A DNA stretch of 62,507 nucleotides from Chloroflexota bacterium (lineage in GTDB: Bacteria > Chloroflexota > Limnocylindria > Limnocylindrales > CSP1-4): positions 1 to 62,507 of the forward strand of contig JAICUI010000012.1 of NCBI GenBank assembly GCA_025935925.1. The letters are read 5' to 3'. Under the pieces are notes generated by a model. It did no database searches and had not been told where the DNA came from. It saw nothing but the letters and a program-made list of their open reading frames with translations. Shown piece by piece: positions 1 through 7,708 of this stretch; the stretch's first letter is position 1; the number at the start of each line of letters is the position of its first letter. A program made the translations under genes and the position numbers.

Positions 1-2621
1 CGACGAACAGGACACCGGCCGAGCGGTACGACCCGGCGGCCATCGAGCCCAAGTGGCAGGCGCGCTGGGACGAGCTCGGGCTGTACGCGACCGACCTCGA
101 GGACGGCTCGCGGCCGCGGTACTACCTGCTGACGATGTACGACTACCCGTCCGGTTCGCTGCACATCGGCCACTGGTACGTGAAGACGCCGACCGACGCC
201 CTGGGTCGCTACCACCGGATGCGCGGCGACAACGTGTTCCAGCCCATCGGCTTCGACGCGTTCGGGCTGCCGGCCGAGAACGCAGCGATCAAGAACCGGA
301 TCAACCCGCGCGACTGGACGATGGCGAACATCGACACGATGCGCCGCCAGCTGCGGACGATGGGAGCGGCCTGGGACTGGAGCGCGGAAGTCGTCACCTG
401 CGACCCGAGCTACTACCGCTGGAACCAGTGGCTGTTCCTGAAGTTCTACGAGGCGGGGCTCGCGTACCGCACCGTGTCGGCGGTCGACTGGTGCCCGAAC
501 GACGGGACGCTGGCCCGCGAGCAGGTCGAGGGCGCCGACCGCCACTGCTGGCGCTGCGGCGCGAAGGTCGAGAAGCGCGAGCTGCCGCAGTGGTACCTGC
601 GGACGACGAGCTATGCCGACGAGCTGCTCGACTTCAGCGGCATCGACTGGCCGGAGCCCATCCGGCTGATGCAGACGAACTGGATCGGCCGGTCGTCGGG
701 TGCGGAGATCGTCTTCGAGACCGCGCCTTCCGGGCACCACGCGGGCGGCGAGGAGCTGCGCGTGTTCACGACCCGCCCGGACACGCTGTACGGCGCCACG
801 TTCATGGTCGTCGCGCCCGAGCACCCGCTGGTGGCGACGCTGACGGCGCCCGACCGTCGCGCGGACGTCGAGGCGTACGTCGCGGCCGCGGAGGCGAAGA
901 CGGAGATCGACCGCCTGTCGGCCGAGCGCGAGAAGACCGGCGTCCCGATCGGCGCCGACGCGATCAACCCGGTGAACGGCGAGCGGATCCCGATCTGGGT
1001 CGCCGACTACGTCCTCGGCTCGTACGGGACCGGCGCGATCATGGCGGTCCCCGCGCACGACGAGCGGGACTTCGCGTTCGCCCGCCGGTACGGGCTGCCG
1101 ATCCGGCGGGTGATCATCGAGCCCGGGGACGATCCCGACGTGCCGCTGGACGAGGCCTTCGTGAACAAGGCGGCCGACGAGGCGCCCCACACGAAGGCCC
1201 CCCACGGCGTGCTCGCCGACGCGGAGCTGATCTTCGGGGGGCGCGAGGCCGCCCGCGAGCTCGTCATGGCGAACTCCGGGCCGTGGGACGACCGCCCGGC
1301 GATCGACGCCTGGCACGGCATCGTGTCGGACCTCGAGGCCGGGGGGAAGGGCAGGGACGCCGTCACCTACCGCCTCCGCGACTGGCTGATCAGCCGCCAG
1401 CGGTACTGGGGGACGCCGTTCCCGATCATCCACTGCGAGCGGTGCGGCATCGTGCCCGTCCCCGAGGACCAGCTGCCGGTGCTCCTGCCCGACACGGTCG
1501 ACTACCGGGGCTCGGGCGAGAACCCGCTGACGCGCGACGAGGCGTTCCTCAACGTCACGTGCCCCAACTGCGGCGGTCCCGCGCAGCGCGAGACCGACAC
1601 CATGGACACGTTCATCGACTCGTCGTGGTACTGGTTCCGCTACCTGTCACCGGACAAGCCGGACGGCCCCATCGACGCCGACCTCGTCGAGTCGTGGACG
1701 CCGGTCGACCAGTACACGGGCGGGGCCGAACACGCGGTGATGCACCTGCTGTACAGCCGGTTCTGGACCAAGGCCATGCGCGACGTCGGCCTCGTCCAGC
1801 AGTCGGAGCCGTTCCTCCGGCTGTTCAACCAGGGCCAGATCCTGGGCGCCGACGGCGAACGGATGTCGAAATCCCGCGGCAACGTCCAGGACCCCGACGA
1901 GCTCGTCTCGCGCTACGGCGCCGACGCCGTGCGGCTGTACCTGATGTTCATGGGCCCCTGGGACCAGGGCGGTCCGTGGAGCCCGACCGGGATCGGGGGC
2001 GTGTCCAAGTTCCTGCACCGGGTCTGGGCGATCGCCACGGATCCGCACGGGATCGAGCCCGGTGACAGGGCCGCGGGCTCGCTGCCCGCCGGCGAGTCCG
2101 AGCGCGACGCGCGGGATCGGATGCGCACCGCCGCGCACCGGACGCTGCGGGACGTCACCGAGGACATCGAGGGCTTCCGCTGGAACACGATGGTCGCGAA
2201 GCTCATGGAGCTCTCGAACGTCCTGTTCCGCTACCGCGGCACGTCGGTCGCCGGGCTGCCCGAGTGGGACGAGGCCGTCGGGATCCTGCTGCTGATGCTC
2301 GCGCCCGCGGCGCCGCACGTCAGCGAGGAGCTCTGGACGCGGCGCCTCGACGCGCGCGGCGAGCCATGGTCGTCGATCCATCGCGAGTCGTGGCCGGTCG
2401 TCGACGAGCGGGCCGTGGCCGAGAACGCCTACGAGGTCCCGATCCAGGTCAACGGCAAGCTCCGCGACAAGGTCACCGTGCCGGCCGGGATCTCCGAGAT
2501 CGAGCTCGAGCAGATCGTGCTCGCGCGCGACAGGGTCCGCGCCGCGATCGGCGACCGCCAGGTCGCCCGCATCATCCACGCAGGGGGCGGCCGCCTCGTC
2601 AACATCGTCCTCCGAGACTGA
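1..2621 (+). CDS. leuS: Leucine--tRNA ligase, 5' end missing
   Basis: This class I synthetase charges tRNA-Leu with leucine in the cytoplasm. The frame is open from base 3, giving ERYDPAAIEPKWQARW before the first in-frame ATG at 135. That prefix is typical LeuRS N-terminus, so the true start lies just left of the window and the ATG at 135 is internal. The HIGH-type motif SGSLHIGHW follows at once. Two zinc-knuckle regions (CPNDG...HCWRC and CERCG...CPNCGG) flank the editing insert, and the KMSKS loop reads GERMSKSRGN near base 1860. The C-terminal anticodon-binding and tail regions are intact and end in a TGA. About 873 residues are visible, close to full length. Confidence 0.97.
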   Translation, partial: TNRTPAERYDPAAIEPKWQARWDELGLYATDLEDGSRPRYYLLTMYDYPSGSLHIGHWYVKTPTDALGRYHRMRGDNVFQPIGFDAFGLPAENAAIKNRINPRDWTMANIDTMRRQLRTMGAAWDWSAEVVTCDPSYYRWNQWLFLKFYEAGLAYRTVSAVDWCPNDGTLAREQVEGADRHCWRCGAKVEKRELPQWYLRTTSYADELLDFSGIDWPEPIRLMQTNWIGRSSGAEIVFETAPSGHHAGGEELRVFTTRPDTLYGATFMVVAPEHPLVATLTAPDRRADVEAYVAAAEAKTEIDRLSAEREKTGVPIGADAINPVNGERIPIWVADYVLGSYGTGAIMAVPAHDERDFAFARRYGLPIRRVIIEPGDDPDVPLDEAFVNKAADEAPHTKAPHGVLADAELIFGGREAARELVMANSGPWDDRPAIDAWHGIVSDLEAGGKGRDAVTYRLRDWLISRQRYWGTPFPIIHCERCGIVPVPEDQLPVLLPDTVDYRGSGENPLTRDEAFLNVTCPNCGGPAQRETDTMDTFIDSSWYWFRYLSPDKPDGPIDADLVESWTPVDQYTGGAEHAVMHLLYSRFWTKAMRDVGLVQQSEPFLRLFNQGQILGADGERMSKSRGNVQDPDELVSRYGADAVRLYLMFMGPWDQGGPWSPTGIGGVSKFLHRVWAIATDPHGIEPGDRAAGSLPAGESERDARDRMRTAAHRTLRDVTEDIEGFRWNTMVAKLMELSNVLFRYRGTSVAGLPEWDEAVGILLLMLAPAAPHVSEELWTRRLDARGEPWSSIHRESWPVVDERAVAENAYEVPIQVNGKLRDKVTVPAGISEIELEQIVLARDRVRAAIGDRQVARIIHAGGGRLVNIVLRD

Positions 2622-2639
2622 CCTCGGGGCGGTTCAGCC

Positions 2640-3092
2640 CTACGACGACCGGCCGGTGAGCTCCAAACGGCTGTTGTCGGGCTGGCGCAGCACGAGCTGG
2701 TCGCCGTTGACGCTGTAGCTCGTGACCGTCGACAGGGCCGCCACGAACGGCTGGCCCATGGAATCCGCCGGGCAGGCGGCGAGCGTCGACGGACCGGGCG
2801 TGATCGTGATCGAGCCGCCGGGCGTCGTGGTGTACGTCGCGGTCACCTGGTTGCAGTCGGCCTTGATGGCGGCCGTGCCGTCGTTCGCGAACGTGATCGT
2901 GTAGCGCAGTGACTCGGCGGCCGGCACGACGCCCTGCCACGCCGGCACGGTCGTCGCGACGGCGGTCACCCGCCAGGTCGGTCCGACGAGACCGTTGCCG
3001 ACGACGTTGCACGCCGCGAGCGCGAAGGAGGCCACCACGAGGGCCAGGCCGGCGGCGGCCAGGCGCAGCGAGGCGCGGATCGGGTCGGTCAT
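2640..3092 (-). CDS. META-domain lipoprotein (HslJ-like)
   Basis: A small secreted lipoprotein of about 150 residues. The N-terminus is a signal peptide ending in the lipobox SFALAAC, so the cysteine would be lipidated and the protein held on the outer face of the membrane. The remainder resembles META/HslJ domains: a GPTW opening, a middle ADCNQVTATY segment matching the family's conserved N-R-x-x-G/C-N-like core, and a late LVLRQPDNSRLEL strand. I chose the ATG at 3092. An in-frame GTG at 3110 would add six residues. It is convergent with leuS. The family is linked to heat or novobiocin tolerance in other bacteria, but no role can be read from this sequence. Confidence 0.75.
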   Translation of the reverse strand: MTDPIRASLRLAAAGLALVVASFALAACNVVGNGLVGPTWRVTAVATTVPAWQGVVPAAESLRYTITFANDGTAAIKADCNQVTATYTTTPGGSITITPGPSTLAACPADSMGQPFVAALSTVTSYSVNGDQLVLRQPDNSRLELTGRSS

Positions 3093-3294
3093 GTGACGGT
3101 TCGACTCCACAGCGAGAGGTCCGTCGGTGACTCTAGCCGATTCGCCGGGCGCCGCGGAGCAGCATGGCGCCGGCGGTCACCGGCGCCATGCTGGGTGGCC
3201 GCGCTACAGGCGATGCGCTGTGCGCTTGCGTTTCGGTTCCCCGATGGCTCCGCGCCGGCCCGCAGCCCGCCGTCACGAGGCACACTCAGGCGTG

Positions 3295-3648
3295 ATGGAC
3301 GACGAACCGGTCCCCGAGACGCGCGGTGTCAGCGTGGAGGTCCTCGGCACGTTCGACCTCGGCCCCGAGATCGAAGCCATCGACGGGCGGCACCTCCGGA
3401 TGCGGCGTTTCACGTTCGAGCCTGGAGCGGTGTTCGGACCGCTGCACGACCATCGCGGACGCCCCGGGATGGTGTACATCCTCGAGGGCACGATCACCGA
3501 TCATCGAAACGGGGTTGCGACGGACTACGGCCCCGGCGCGGGCTGGCCCGAGGATCGCGACACGGTCCACTGGCTCGAGAACCGGGGGACCGTCCCGGCG
3601 GTGGAGATCTCCGTCGACATCGTCAGCAGCGAACGGAGCATGCGTTGA
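3295..3648 (+). CDS. Cupin-domain protein
   Basis: A single-domain cupin of 117 residues. The first cupin motif is visible as GPLHDHRGRPGMVYILEGT (two histidines plus a downstream glutamate as metal ligands). The second motif follows as DTVHWLENRG. Small cupins of this kind bind a divalent metal and act as dioxygenases, isomerases or ligand sensors, and the substrate cannot be read here. I start at the ATG at 3295; a longer open frame upstream to 3127 looks non-coding. Its TGA at 3646-3648 overlaps the TTG of the broken oxidoreductase fragment that follows, so the two were probably once an operon. Confidence 0.75.
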   Translation: MDDEPVPETRGVSVEVLGTFDLGPEIEAIDGRHLRMRRFTFEPGAVFGPLHDHRGRPGMVYILEGTITDHRNGVATDYGPGAGWPEDRDTVHWLENRGTVPAVEISVDIVSSERSMR

Positions 3649-3758
3649 ACGACGTCAAGATCGGGGCCCTGTGCTGGAACCAGTACACGGAGTGGCCCGC
3701 CCTCCTCCAGGCCGGGATCCGGGCCGACGAGCTCGGCTTCGACAGCCTCTGGACCTGA
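3645..3758 (+). pseudogene. Truncated 5' fragment of an LLM-class oxidoreductase
   Basis: Thirty-seven codons from TTG 3645 to TGA 3756-3758 encode a near copy of the start of the full oxidoreductase at 4301. After the start codon 29 of 36 residues match, including IGALCWNQYT and LLQAGIRADELG. The match ends at the shared LWT, where the intact gene continues with WDHLYP and this copy reaches a stop. Synonymous positions differ widely between the copies, so it is not a fresh tandem duplication. It overlaps the cupin stop as a natural downstream gene would, which suggests this is the original start of the gene, cut off by the 3760-4400 insertion. Confidence 0.75.
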
Positions 3759-3813
3759 GTTCTCGGGCACCTGTGTCGTACTTGAAGGCAAGCGCCGAAT
3801 CAGGAGAAGCGTG

Positions 3814-4281
3814 ATGCGGCTCGATGGTCGTGCCGGGAGAGCCCTCGAACTCACCATCGATGGGTACCAGTTCCCCGGCATGGCGGCTGAACCCGACGGC
3901 TTCGACTTCGATGCGAACTGGCTGATCATCAGGGGCCGTGTCAGCGACGGGGCGCGCGAGTGGACCTTCCGGGATCCTTGCCTCCTCACGGATGAGGCAC
4001 GCGAACTCGCTGCATGGCTAGAGGCCGTGGCGACTGACTGGCGCGACCTGGACGCGACCGACTTCATCGAGCCGAACCTGGAGTTTCGGAGAGTCTCAGC
4101 TCCGGGAGACGCGCCGGTCATCCGCGTGACGCTGAGACTCGAAGCTCGTCCGCCATGGACAGGCGATGTGTCCGAGGACGATTGGGATAAGCACTTCATC
4201 GAGCTGGAGCTGTCCCGGGAAGCACTCGCGGCGGCCGCCAGCGACCTGAGGGACGAGCTCAAGCGATACCCGAAGCGGTAG
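3814..4281 (+). CDS. WapI-type immunity-like protein
   Basis: A soluble 155-residue protein. LELTIDGYQFP, DANWLIIRGRV and WTFRDPCLLTDEARELAAWL resemble a family usually annotated as WapI-type immunity proteins, which neutralise secreted contact-dependent toxins. That assignment is from memory of the family pattern and is moderate. An AGGAG lies seven bases before the ATG at 3814; a GTG at 3811 is the alternative. Two 60-base stretches I counted inside the gene are 62% and 65% GC, well below neighbouring genes, and codons such as GAA, GAT and CTA are commoner. It lies between the two copies of an oxidoreductase 5' end, so it probably arrived by transfer. No toxin gene is present. Confidence 0.6.
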   Translation: MRLDGRAGRALELTIDGYQFPGMAAEPDGFDFDANWLIIRGRVSDGAREWTFRDPCLLTDEARELAAWLEAVATDWRDLDATDFIEPNLEFRRVSAPGDAPVIRVTLRLEARPPWTGDVSEDDWDKHFIELELSREALAAAASDLRDELKRYPKR

Positions 4282-4300
4282 AACGGAATGGAGAGAACCA

Positions 4301-5239
4301 GTGACCGAAGTCAAGATCGGAGCCCTTTGCTGGAACCAGTACACCGACTGGCCGAGCTTGCTCCAGGCGGGCATCCGGGCTGACGAACTCGGCTACTCGA
4401 CCCTTTGGACGTGGGACCACCTCTACCCCATCGTCGGCGATTCCGAGGGGCCCAACTACGAGGGCTGGCTCACGATCACGGCGTGGGCGCAGGCGACGAA
4501 GCGCGTCCGCGTCGGGCTCATGGTCGGCGCGAACACGTTCCGGGCTCCGACGCTCACCGCGAAGCTCGCGACCACGCTCGACCACATCTCGAACGGGCGC
4601 GCGATCCTCGGCATCGGCGGCGCGTGGTTCGAGGAGGAGCACGAGGCGTTCGGGCTCGACTTCGGGTCCGGCTTCCCAGAGCGGCTGCGGTGGCTGGGCG
4701 AGGCCGTGCCGATCATGCGCGGGATGCTCGACGGCACCGAGCCCTCGGCGAAGGGCGACCACTACCACGCGAAGGATGTCCGCAACCTCCCGGCGCCGGT
4801 CCAGCAGCACCTCCCGATCTGCATCGGTGGTGGTGGCGAGCAGGTCACGCTCCGCCTCGTGGCCCGGTACGCCGACATGAACAACGTCGGCGGCGGGATC
4901 GAGAACGTCCGGCGCAAGGAGGAGGTCCTGCTGCGCCACTGCGAGGAGGTCGGCCGCGACCCGTCGACGATCGAGCGCACGACGGGCATCGGGACCGTGT
5001 TCATCCGCGACGACCGGAAGGAGGCCGAGCGGCTGTTCCACGCCGCCTTCGAGCGAAACCGCGTCGCGAAGCACTGGACGGACCAGCCGGTGGGAACGGT
5101 CGACGAGGTCGTCGAGTACCTGAAGCCGTACGTCCAGCTCGGGTACCGGCACCTGATCGCCGGGACGCCGGCCGACTACGACGAGGAGTCGATGACGCGG
5201 TTCGCGACCGAGGTCCGGCCGCGGCTCGAGCAGCTCTAG
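4301..5239 (+). CDS. LLM-class F420-dependent oxidoreductase
   Basis: A 312-residue bacterial-luciferase-fold enzyme, predicted to use coenzyme F420 (or flavin) for hydride transfer. Features include the N-terminal IGALCWNQYT strand, TLWTWDHLYP, VGANTFRAPTLTAKLA, and the conserved GRAILGIGGAWFEEEHEAFG loop typical of F420-type family members. The start is GTG 4301 with GGAGAG about six bases upstream. The first 110 bases use lower-GC codons (GAA, GGA, CTT, TTG, GCT), whereas the rest is host-like; the switch falls near LWT|WDHL, the same point where the upstream fragment breaks. The gene therefore looks chimeric but in frame and functional. Its 3' end overlaps the convergent CGNR gene by four bases. 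Confidence 0.9.
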   Translation: MTEVKIGALCWNQYTDWPSLLQAGIRADELGYSTLWTWDHLYPIVGDSEGPNYEGWLTITAWAQATKRVRVGLMVGANTFRAPTLTAKLATTLDHISNGRAILGIGGAWFEEEHEAFGLDFGSGFPERLRWLGEAVPIMRGMLDGTEPSAKGDHYHAKDVRNLPAPVQQHLPICIGGGGEQVTLRLVARYADMNNVGGGIENVRRKEEVLLRHCEEVGRDPSTIERTTGIGTVFIRDDRKEAERLFHAAFERNRVAKHWTDQPVGTVDEVVEYLKPYVQLGYRHLIAGTPADYDEESMTRFATEVRPRLEQL

Positions 5240-5874
5240 AGCGGCGGACCCACCGCGGGCCCGTCGCCGCCGGCACCCTTCCGTCGCTCGCGGTAGCGAC
5301 GGACCTTCGCCCGATTCCCGCAGCTGGACATGTCGCACCAGCGGCGCCGGCCCGCCCGCGACTCGTCCTCGAACACCCAACGGCACTCGTCGTTGGCGCA
5401 CACCCGGAAGCGGGCCGTCCGGTCCTCGGCGATCGCCTCGACGAGCGGCGTCGCGATTCTCGCCAGGGCCTCTCCCGTCGGGTCGTCGTCGGGATGACGG
5501 TGGCTCACCTCGACGCCGTCGGCCGTGCCACGCAGCTCGACGCGGGGTCCACGATCGAGGAGGGTGTTCAGCATCTCGAGGGCGTCGCTCGACGGCGGGC
5601 GATGCTCGACGACCGCATCCCAGACCTCGCGCATCGCGGAGCGAGCGGCCGCGATCCGCGCGAGCCATCGGTCGCCTTCACGCGACGCCTGGGCGCGGAG
5701 CGCATCTTCGTGGCCGAGCCCGTGGTGGGCGAGAAAACCGATGCCCGCCTCGGGCGTCGCCAAGGCGTCGGTGGGGCCGTCGTCGCCGAGCTCAAGCGTG
5801 TTGATCAGATCCTGGCTGGCGCCGAGGGAGGCCGTGTGGTCGTGCTCGTGGATGGGAACCGTGTCGATGTGCAT
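5236..5874 (-). CDS. CGNR zinc-finger (ABATE-domain) regulator
   Basis: A 212-residue protein with an N-terminal ABATE-type helical region (LGASQDLINTLEL opening) and a C-terminal CGNR zinc finger: CANDEC, then WCDMSSCGNRAKVRRYRER. The four cysteines would bind one zinc, and the basic tail fits DNA binding. Proteins of this family are treated as transcriptional regulators whose ABATE domain is thought to sense a small ligand. It is divergent from the two small genes at 5994-6388, and two palindromes lie in the shared upstream region, so autoregulation and control of those genes is the natural inference. It overlaps the oxidoreductase end by four bases on the opposite strand. Confidence 0.88.
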   Translation of the reverse strand: MHIDTVPIHEHDHTASLGASQDLINTLELGDDGPTDALATPEAGIGFLAHHGLGHEDALRAQASREGDRWLARIAAARSAMREVWDAVVEHRPPSSDALEMLNTLLDRGPRVELRGTADGVEVSHRHPDDDPTGEALARIATPLVEAIAEDRTARFRVCANDECRWVFEDESRAGRRRWCDMSSCGNRAKVRRYRERRKGAGGDGPAVGPPL

Positions 5875-5900
5875 GTCGTTGGGTAACCACTCTAAACCAG

Positions 5901-5929
5901 TTGACAGGTTACGTGCAACCGGGTAGGCT
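5901..5929 (+). promoter_or_regulatory. Sigma-70-type promoter for the small genes
   Basis: TTGACA at 5901-5906 and TAGGCT at 5924-5929 are separated by 17 bases. This is one of the best -35/-10 pairs in the window and points toward the 41-residue gene at 5994. Confidence 0.65.
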
Positions 5930-5968
5930 GTAACTGTTGAAAGGGTTTGTACCGGTTACGTGACCGGT
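5907..5968. promoter_or_regulatory. Two palindromic operator-like sites
   Basis: GGTTACGTGCAACC (5907-5920) fills most of the -35/-10 spacer. ACCGGTTACGTGACCGGT (5951-5968) lies downstream of the -10. Both share GGTTACGTG, start 47 bases apart, and are imperfect palindromes. A repressor dimer on the first would block the promoter; the divergent CGNR protein is the obvious candidate. Confidence 0.5.
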
Positions 5969-5993
5969 GGCAAACGGAAAGGAGCCACCCCCC

Positions 5994-6119
5994 ATGGAAG
6001 TCATCGTCGCTGTGATCCTGCTGGCCGTCTTCGCGCAGGTCGCCGCCATCGCCGGGTGGGAGAGCCGGGACGGGTTCGAGGGCGCGTACCGCAACGCGTC
6101 GACCTTCGCGGGCGAGTGA
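5994..6119 (+). CDS. Tiny single-span membrane protein (41 aa)
   Basis: A 41-codon gene with a strong AAAGGAG nine bases before its ATG. Residues 3-20 (VIVAVILLAVFAQVAAIA) form one hydrophobic helix. The C-terminal half is polar (WESRDGFEGAYRNAS). I do not recognise a family. The upstream promoter, ribosome site and neighbouring regulator support expression. It is followed three bases later by another small gene, so the pair is likely one transcript. Confidence 0.55.
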   Translation: MEVIVAVILLAVFAQVAAIAGWESRDGFEGAYRNASTFAGE

Positions 6120-6121
6120 TC

Positions 6122-6388
6122 ATGCTGCCGCTGCACGCGCTCCTGGCGATCGACCTCGCCAAGGAGCGGTCCCGGGAGGCCGCCGAGCTCGCCGCCCGCC
6201 ACCGGACGGCGGAGCTCCTGGCCGCTGAAGTCGCCGAGCACGCCTCGCCGGTGACGCCGGGACGTGCTCGACCCGGGCGCGGCCGGCTCGCCGCTGCCGG
6301 CCTCCTGCACCTCGTCGAGGGTGGCGCCGCGAACGTCGCGCGGTCGGCCGGCGACGCCGCCTCGCGCCTGGACGGGTCCTGCGCCTAG
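6122..6388 (+). CDS. Small hypothetical protein (88 aa)
   Basis: The ATG at 6122 lies two bases after the previous stop (TGA TC ATG), so translational coupling is likely. The N-terminal 45 residues are an amphipathic helix rich in A, E, R and L (LAIDLAKERSREAAELAARH); the C-terminal half is basic and alanine-rich. No domain is recognised. It could be the partner of the membrane peptide encoded just upstream. Support is the operon context and codon position bias rather than homology. Confidence 0.45.
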   Translation: MLPLHALLAIDLAKERSREAAELAARHRTAELLAAEVAEHASPVTPGRARPGRGRLAAAGLLHLVEGGAANVARSAGDAASRLDGSCA

Positions 6389-6416
6389 ATTCCGCTCCAT
6401 CGCTGGAGGATGGAGC

Positions 6417-6824
6417 ATGCGCGACGTCGCCGCCGTGTCCCGGGGCCGCGGGCGGATCGACCAGTTCTGGATTGACGACGCCGGCGCCCTGTGGCACCGG
6501 GAGCTCGCCGACGGTTCGTGGTCCGCGCCCGAATCGCTGGGCGGCACGCTCGCCTCGGGGCCGGCCGTGACCGCATGGGCGGACGACGAGATGGAGGTCT
6601 TCGCCGTCTTCCGCGACGGGGCGCTGTGGGACCGCTACTGGGACGGCGTCGCGTGGCACCCGTGGGAGTCACTCGGCGGCGAGCTCGCGATCGGCATCAC
6701 GCCGGCGGCGAGCTCGTGGGGCGCCGACCGGCTCGACGTGTTCGCGCCCGGTCGCGACGGGACCACGTGGCACCGGTGGTGGGACGGGACGCGGTGGGTC
6801 GAGTGGGAGCGCCTCGAGCCGTAG
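6417..6824 (+). CDS. Three-blade PLL/tectonin-like lectin repeat protein
   Basis: A 135-residue protein made of three repeats of about 45 residues. Each ends in an aromatic module: LWHRELADGSWSAPESLGG, LWDRYWDGVAWHPWESLGG, TWHRWWDGTRWVEWERL. This pattern matches sugar-binding beta-propellers of the PLL/fucose-lectin type. Those usually have six or seven blades, so three blades here would need dimerisation to close a ring. No signal peptide is visible. GGAGG precedes the ATG at 6417. Ligand binding is inferred only from the repeat pattern. Confidence 0.65.
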   Translation: MRDVAAVSRGRGRIDQFWIDDAGALWHRELADGSWSAPESLGGTLASGPAVTAWADDEMEVFAVFRDGALWDRYWDGVAWHPWESLGGELAIGITPAASSWGADRLDVFAPGRDGTTWHRWWDGTRWVEWERLEP

Positions 6825-6833
6825 CCCGGACGC

Positions 6834-7568
6834 TCAGATCCCCGAGCCTCGGTCGTCGTTCGAGCCGGGCTTCCGCCGAAGGCTCGGTCGAGGCAGCCGC
6901 CGTACGCCCGACCGCGCTGCCGATGCTGCCGTCGCGACCGCGGCGCGCGTGGCCGGCGCCGTCGCCGTGCCGATCTTCACGACGCGGAGCGCCACGGGAC
7001 GCGCCCTGTCGAGCACCTGGTCGGCTGCGGCCGGAACCGTCGCGCGGGTCGTCGTGGCCACCGCGCTCGCCCGCCTCGCCGCGGCTGGGACGGTCCGCCG
7101 GGCCGTGCCCGCCGCCTTGCCGGCCGTCGCCGCACCGCCGCGAATGACCTTTCCCGTGGTCCGGCCGCCGGCGCGGAGCGTCCACGCCGTCGTGACGCCA
7201 ACCGTACGGAGGTCGTCGGCGAGATCGCCGTCGGCGAGGCCGACCGCATCGAGGTGCTCACGCCGGCGGGCAGGATCGAGGCCGGCCATCGCGAACCGCA
7301 GCGCGGCGAGGACGACGGCGATGTCGTCCAGCTGGCCGACGACCGGGATCACGCCCGGAACCGCATCGATGGGCGACACGAGGTAGCCCGCGGCGGCGAT
7401 GACCGCCGCGCGGCGCGCGCGACTGATCAGCGGGTCGCGGCCCAGGCGCCACGCGAGCTTCGCGTAGCGCGGCATGCGGCGAATCGTCGAGGCGAAGCGC
7501 TCGCGCGGGAACGGGTCGGCGGCAGACACGGCGCGATCGTAAACGGCGTCCGCCATCGCGTGGCGCAT
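6834..7568 (-). CDS. DUF1232 (YkvA-type) protein with alanine-rich tail
   Basis: A protein of about 244 residues. The middle holds the DUF1232 signature YLVSPIDAVPGVIPVVGQLDD, a short membrane-associated helical hairpin. The C-terminal 120 residues are low-complexity alanine, threonine and arginine sequence with no recognisable fold. The start is uncertain: ATG 7568 and ATG 7556 are in frame and neither has a clear ribosome site. The frame is open further to 7859, but that part is arginine-rich and looks like shadow of comEA. Function is unknown for the whole family. Confidence 0.65.
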   Translation of the reverse strand: MRHAMADAVYDRAVSAADPFPRERFASTIRRMPRYAKLAWRLGRDPLISRARRAAVIAAAGYLVSPIDAVPGVIPVVGQLDDIAVVLAALRFAMAGLDPARRREHLDAVGLADGDLADDLRTVGVTTAWTLRAGGRTTGKVIRGGAATAGKAAGTARRTVPAAARRASAVATTTRATVPAAADQVLDRARPVALRVVKIGTATAPATRAAVATAASAARSGVRRLPRPSLRRKPGSNDDRGSGI

Positions 7569-7708
7569 CGCGGCACGGGACGTAAGTCGCAGATAAGTGG
7601 CACTCCGTAGAGTCCGTCCCGGACGCCCATCCCGGAGGACGTGCCCCCTGCGGGACGGGCGTTCCACGCAACCTTCCGCCGCCGGTCCCGCCCGGGAGAC
7701 GACCACCC

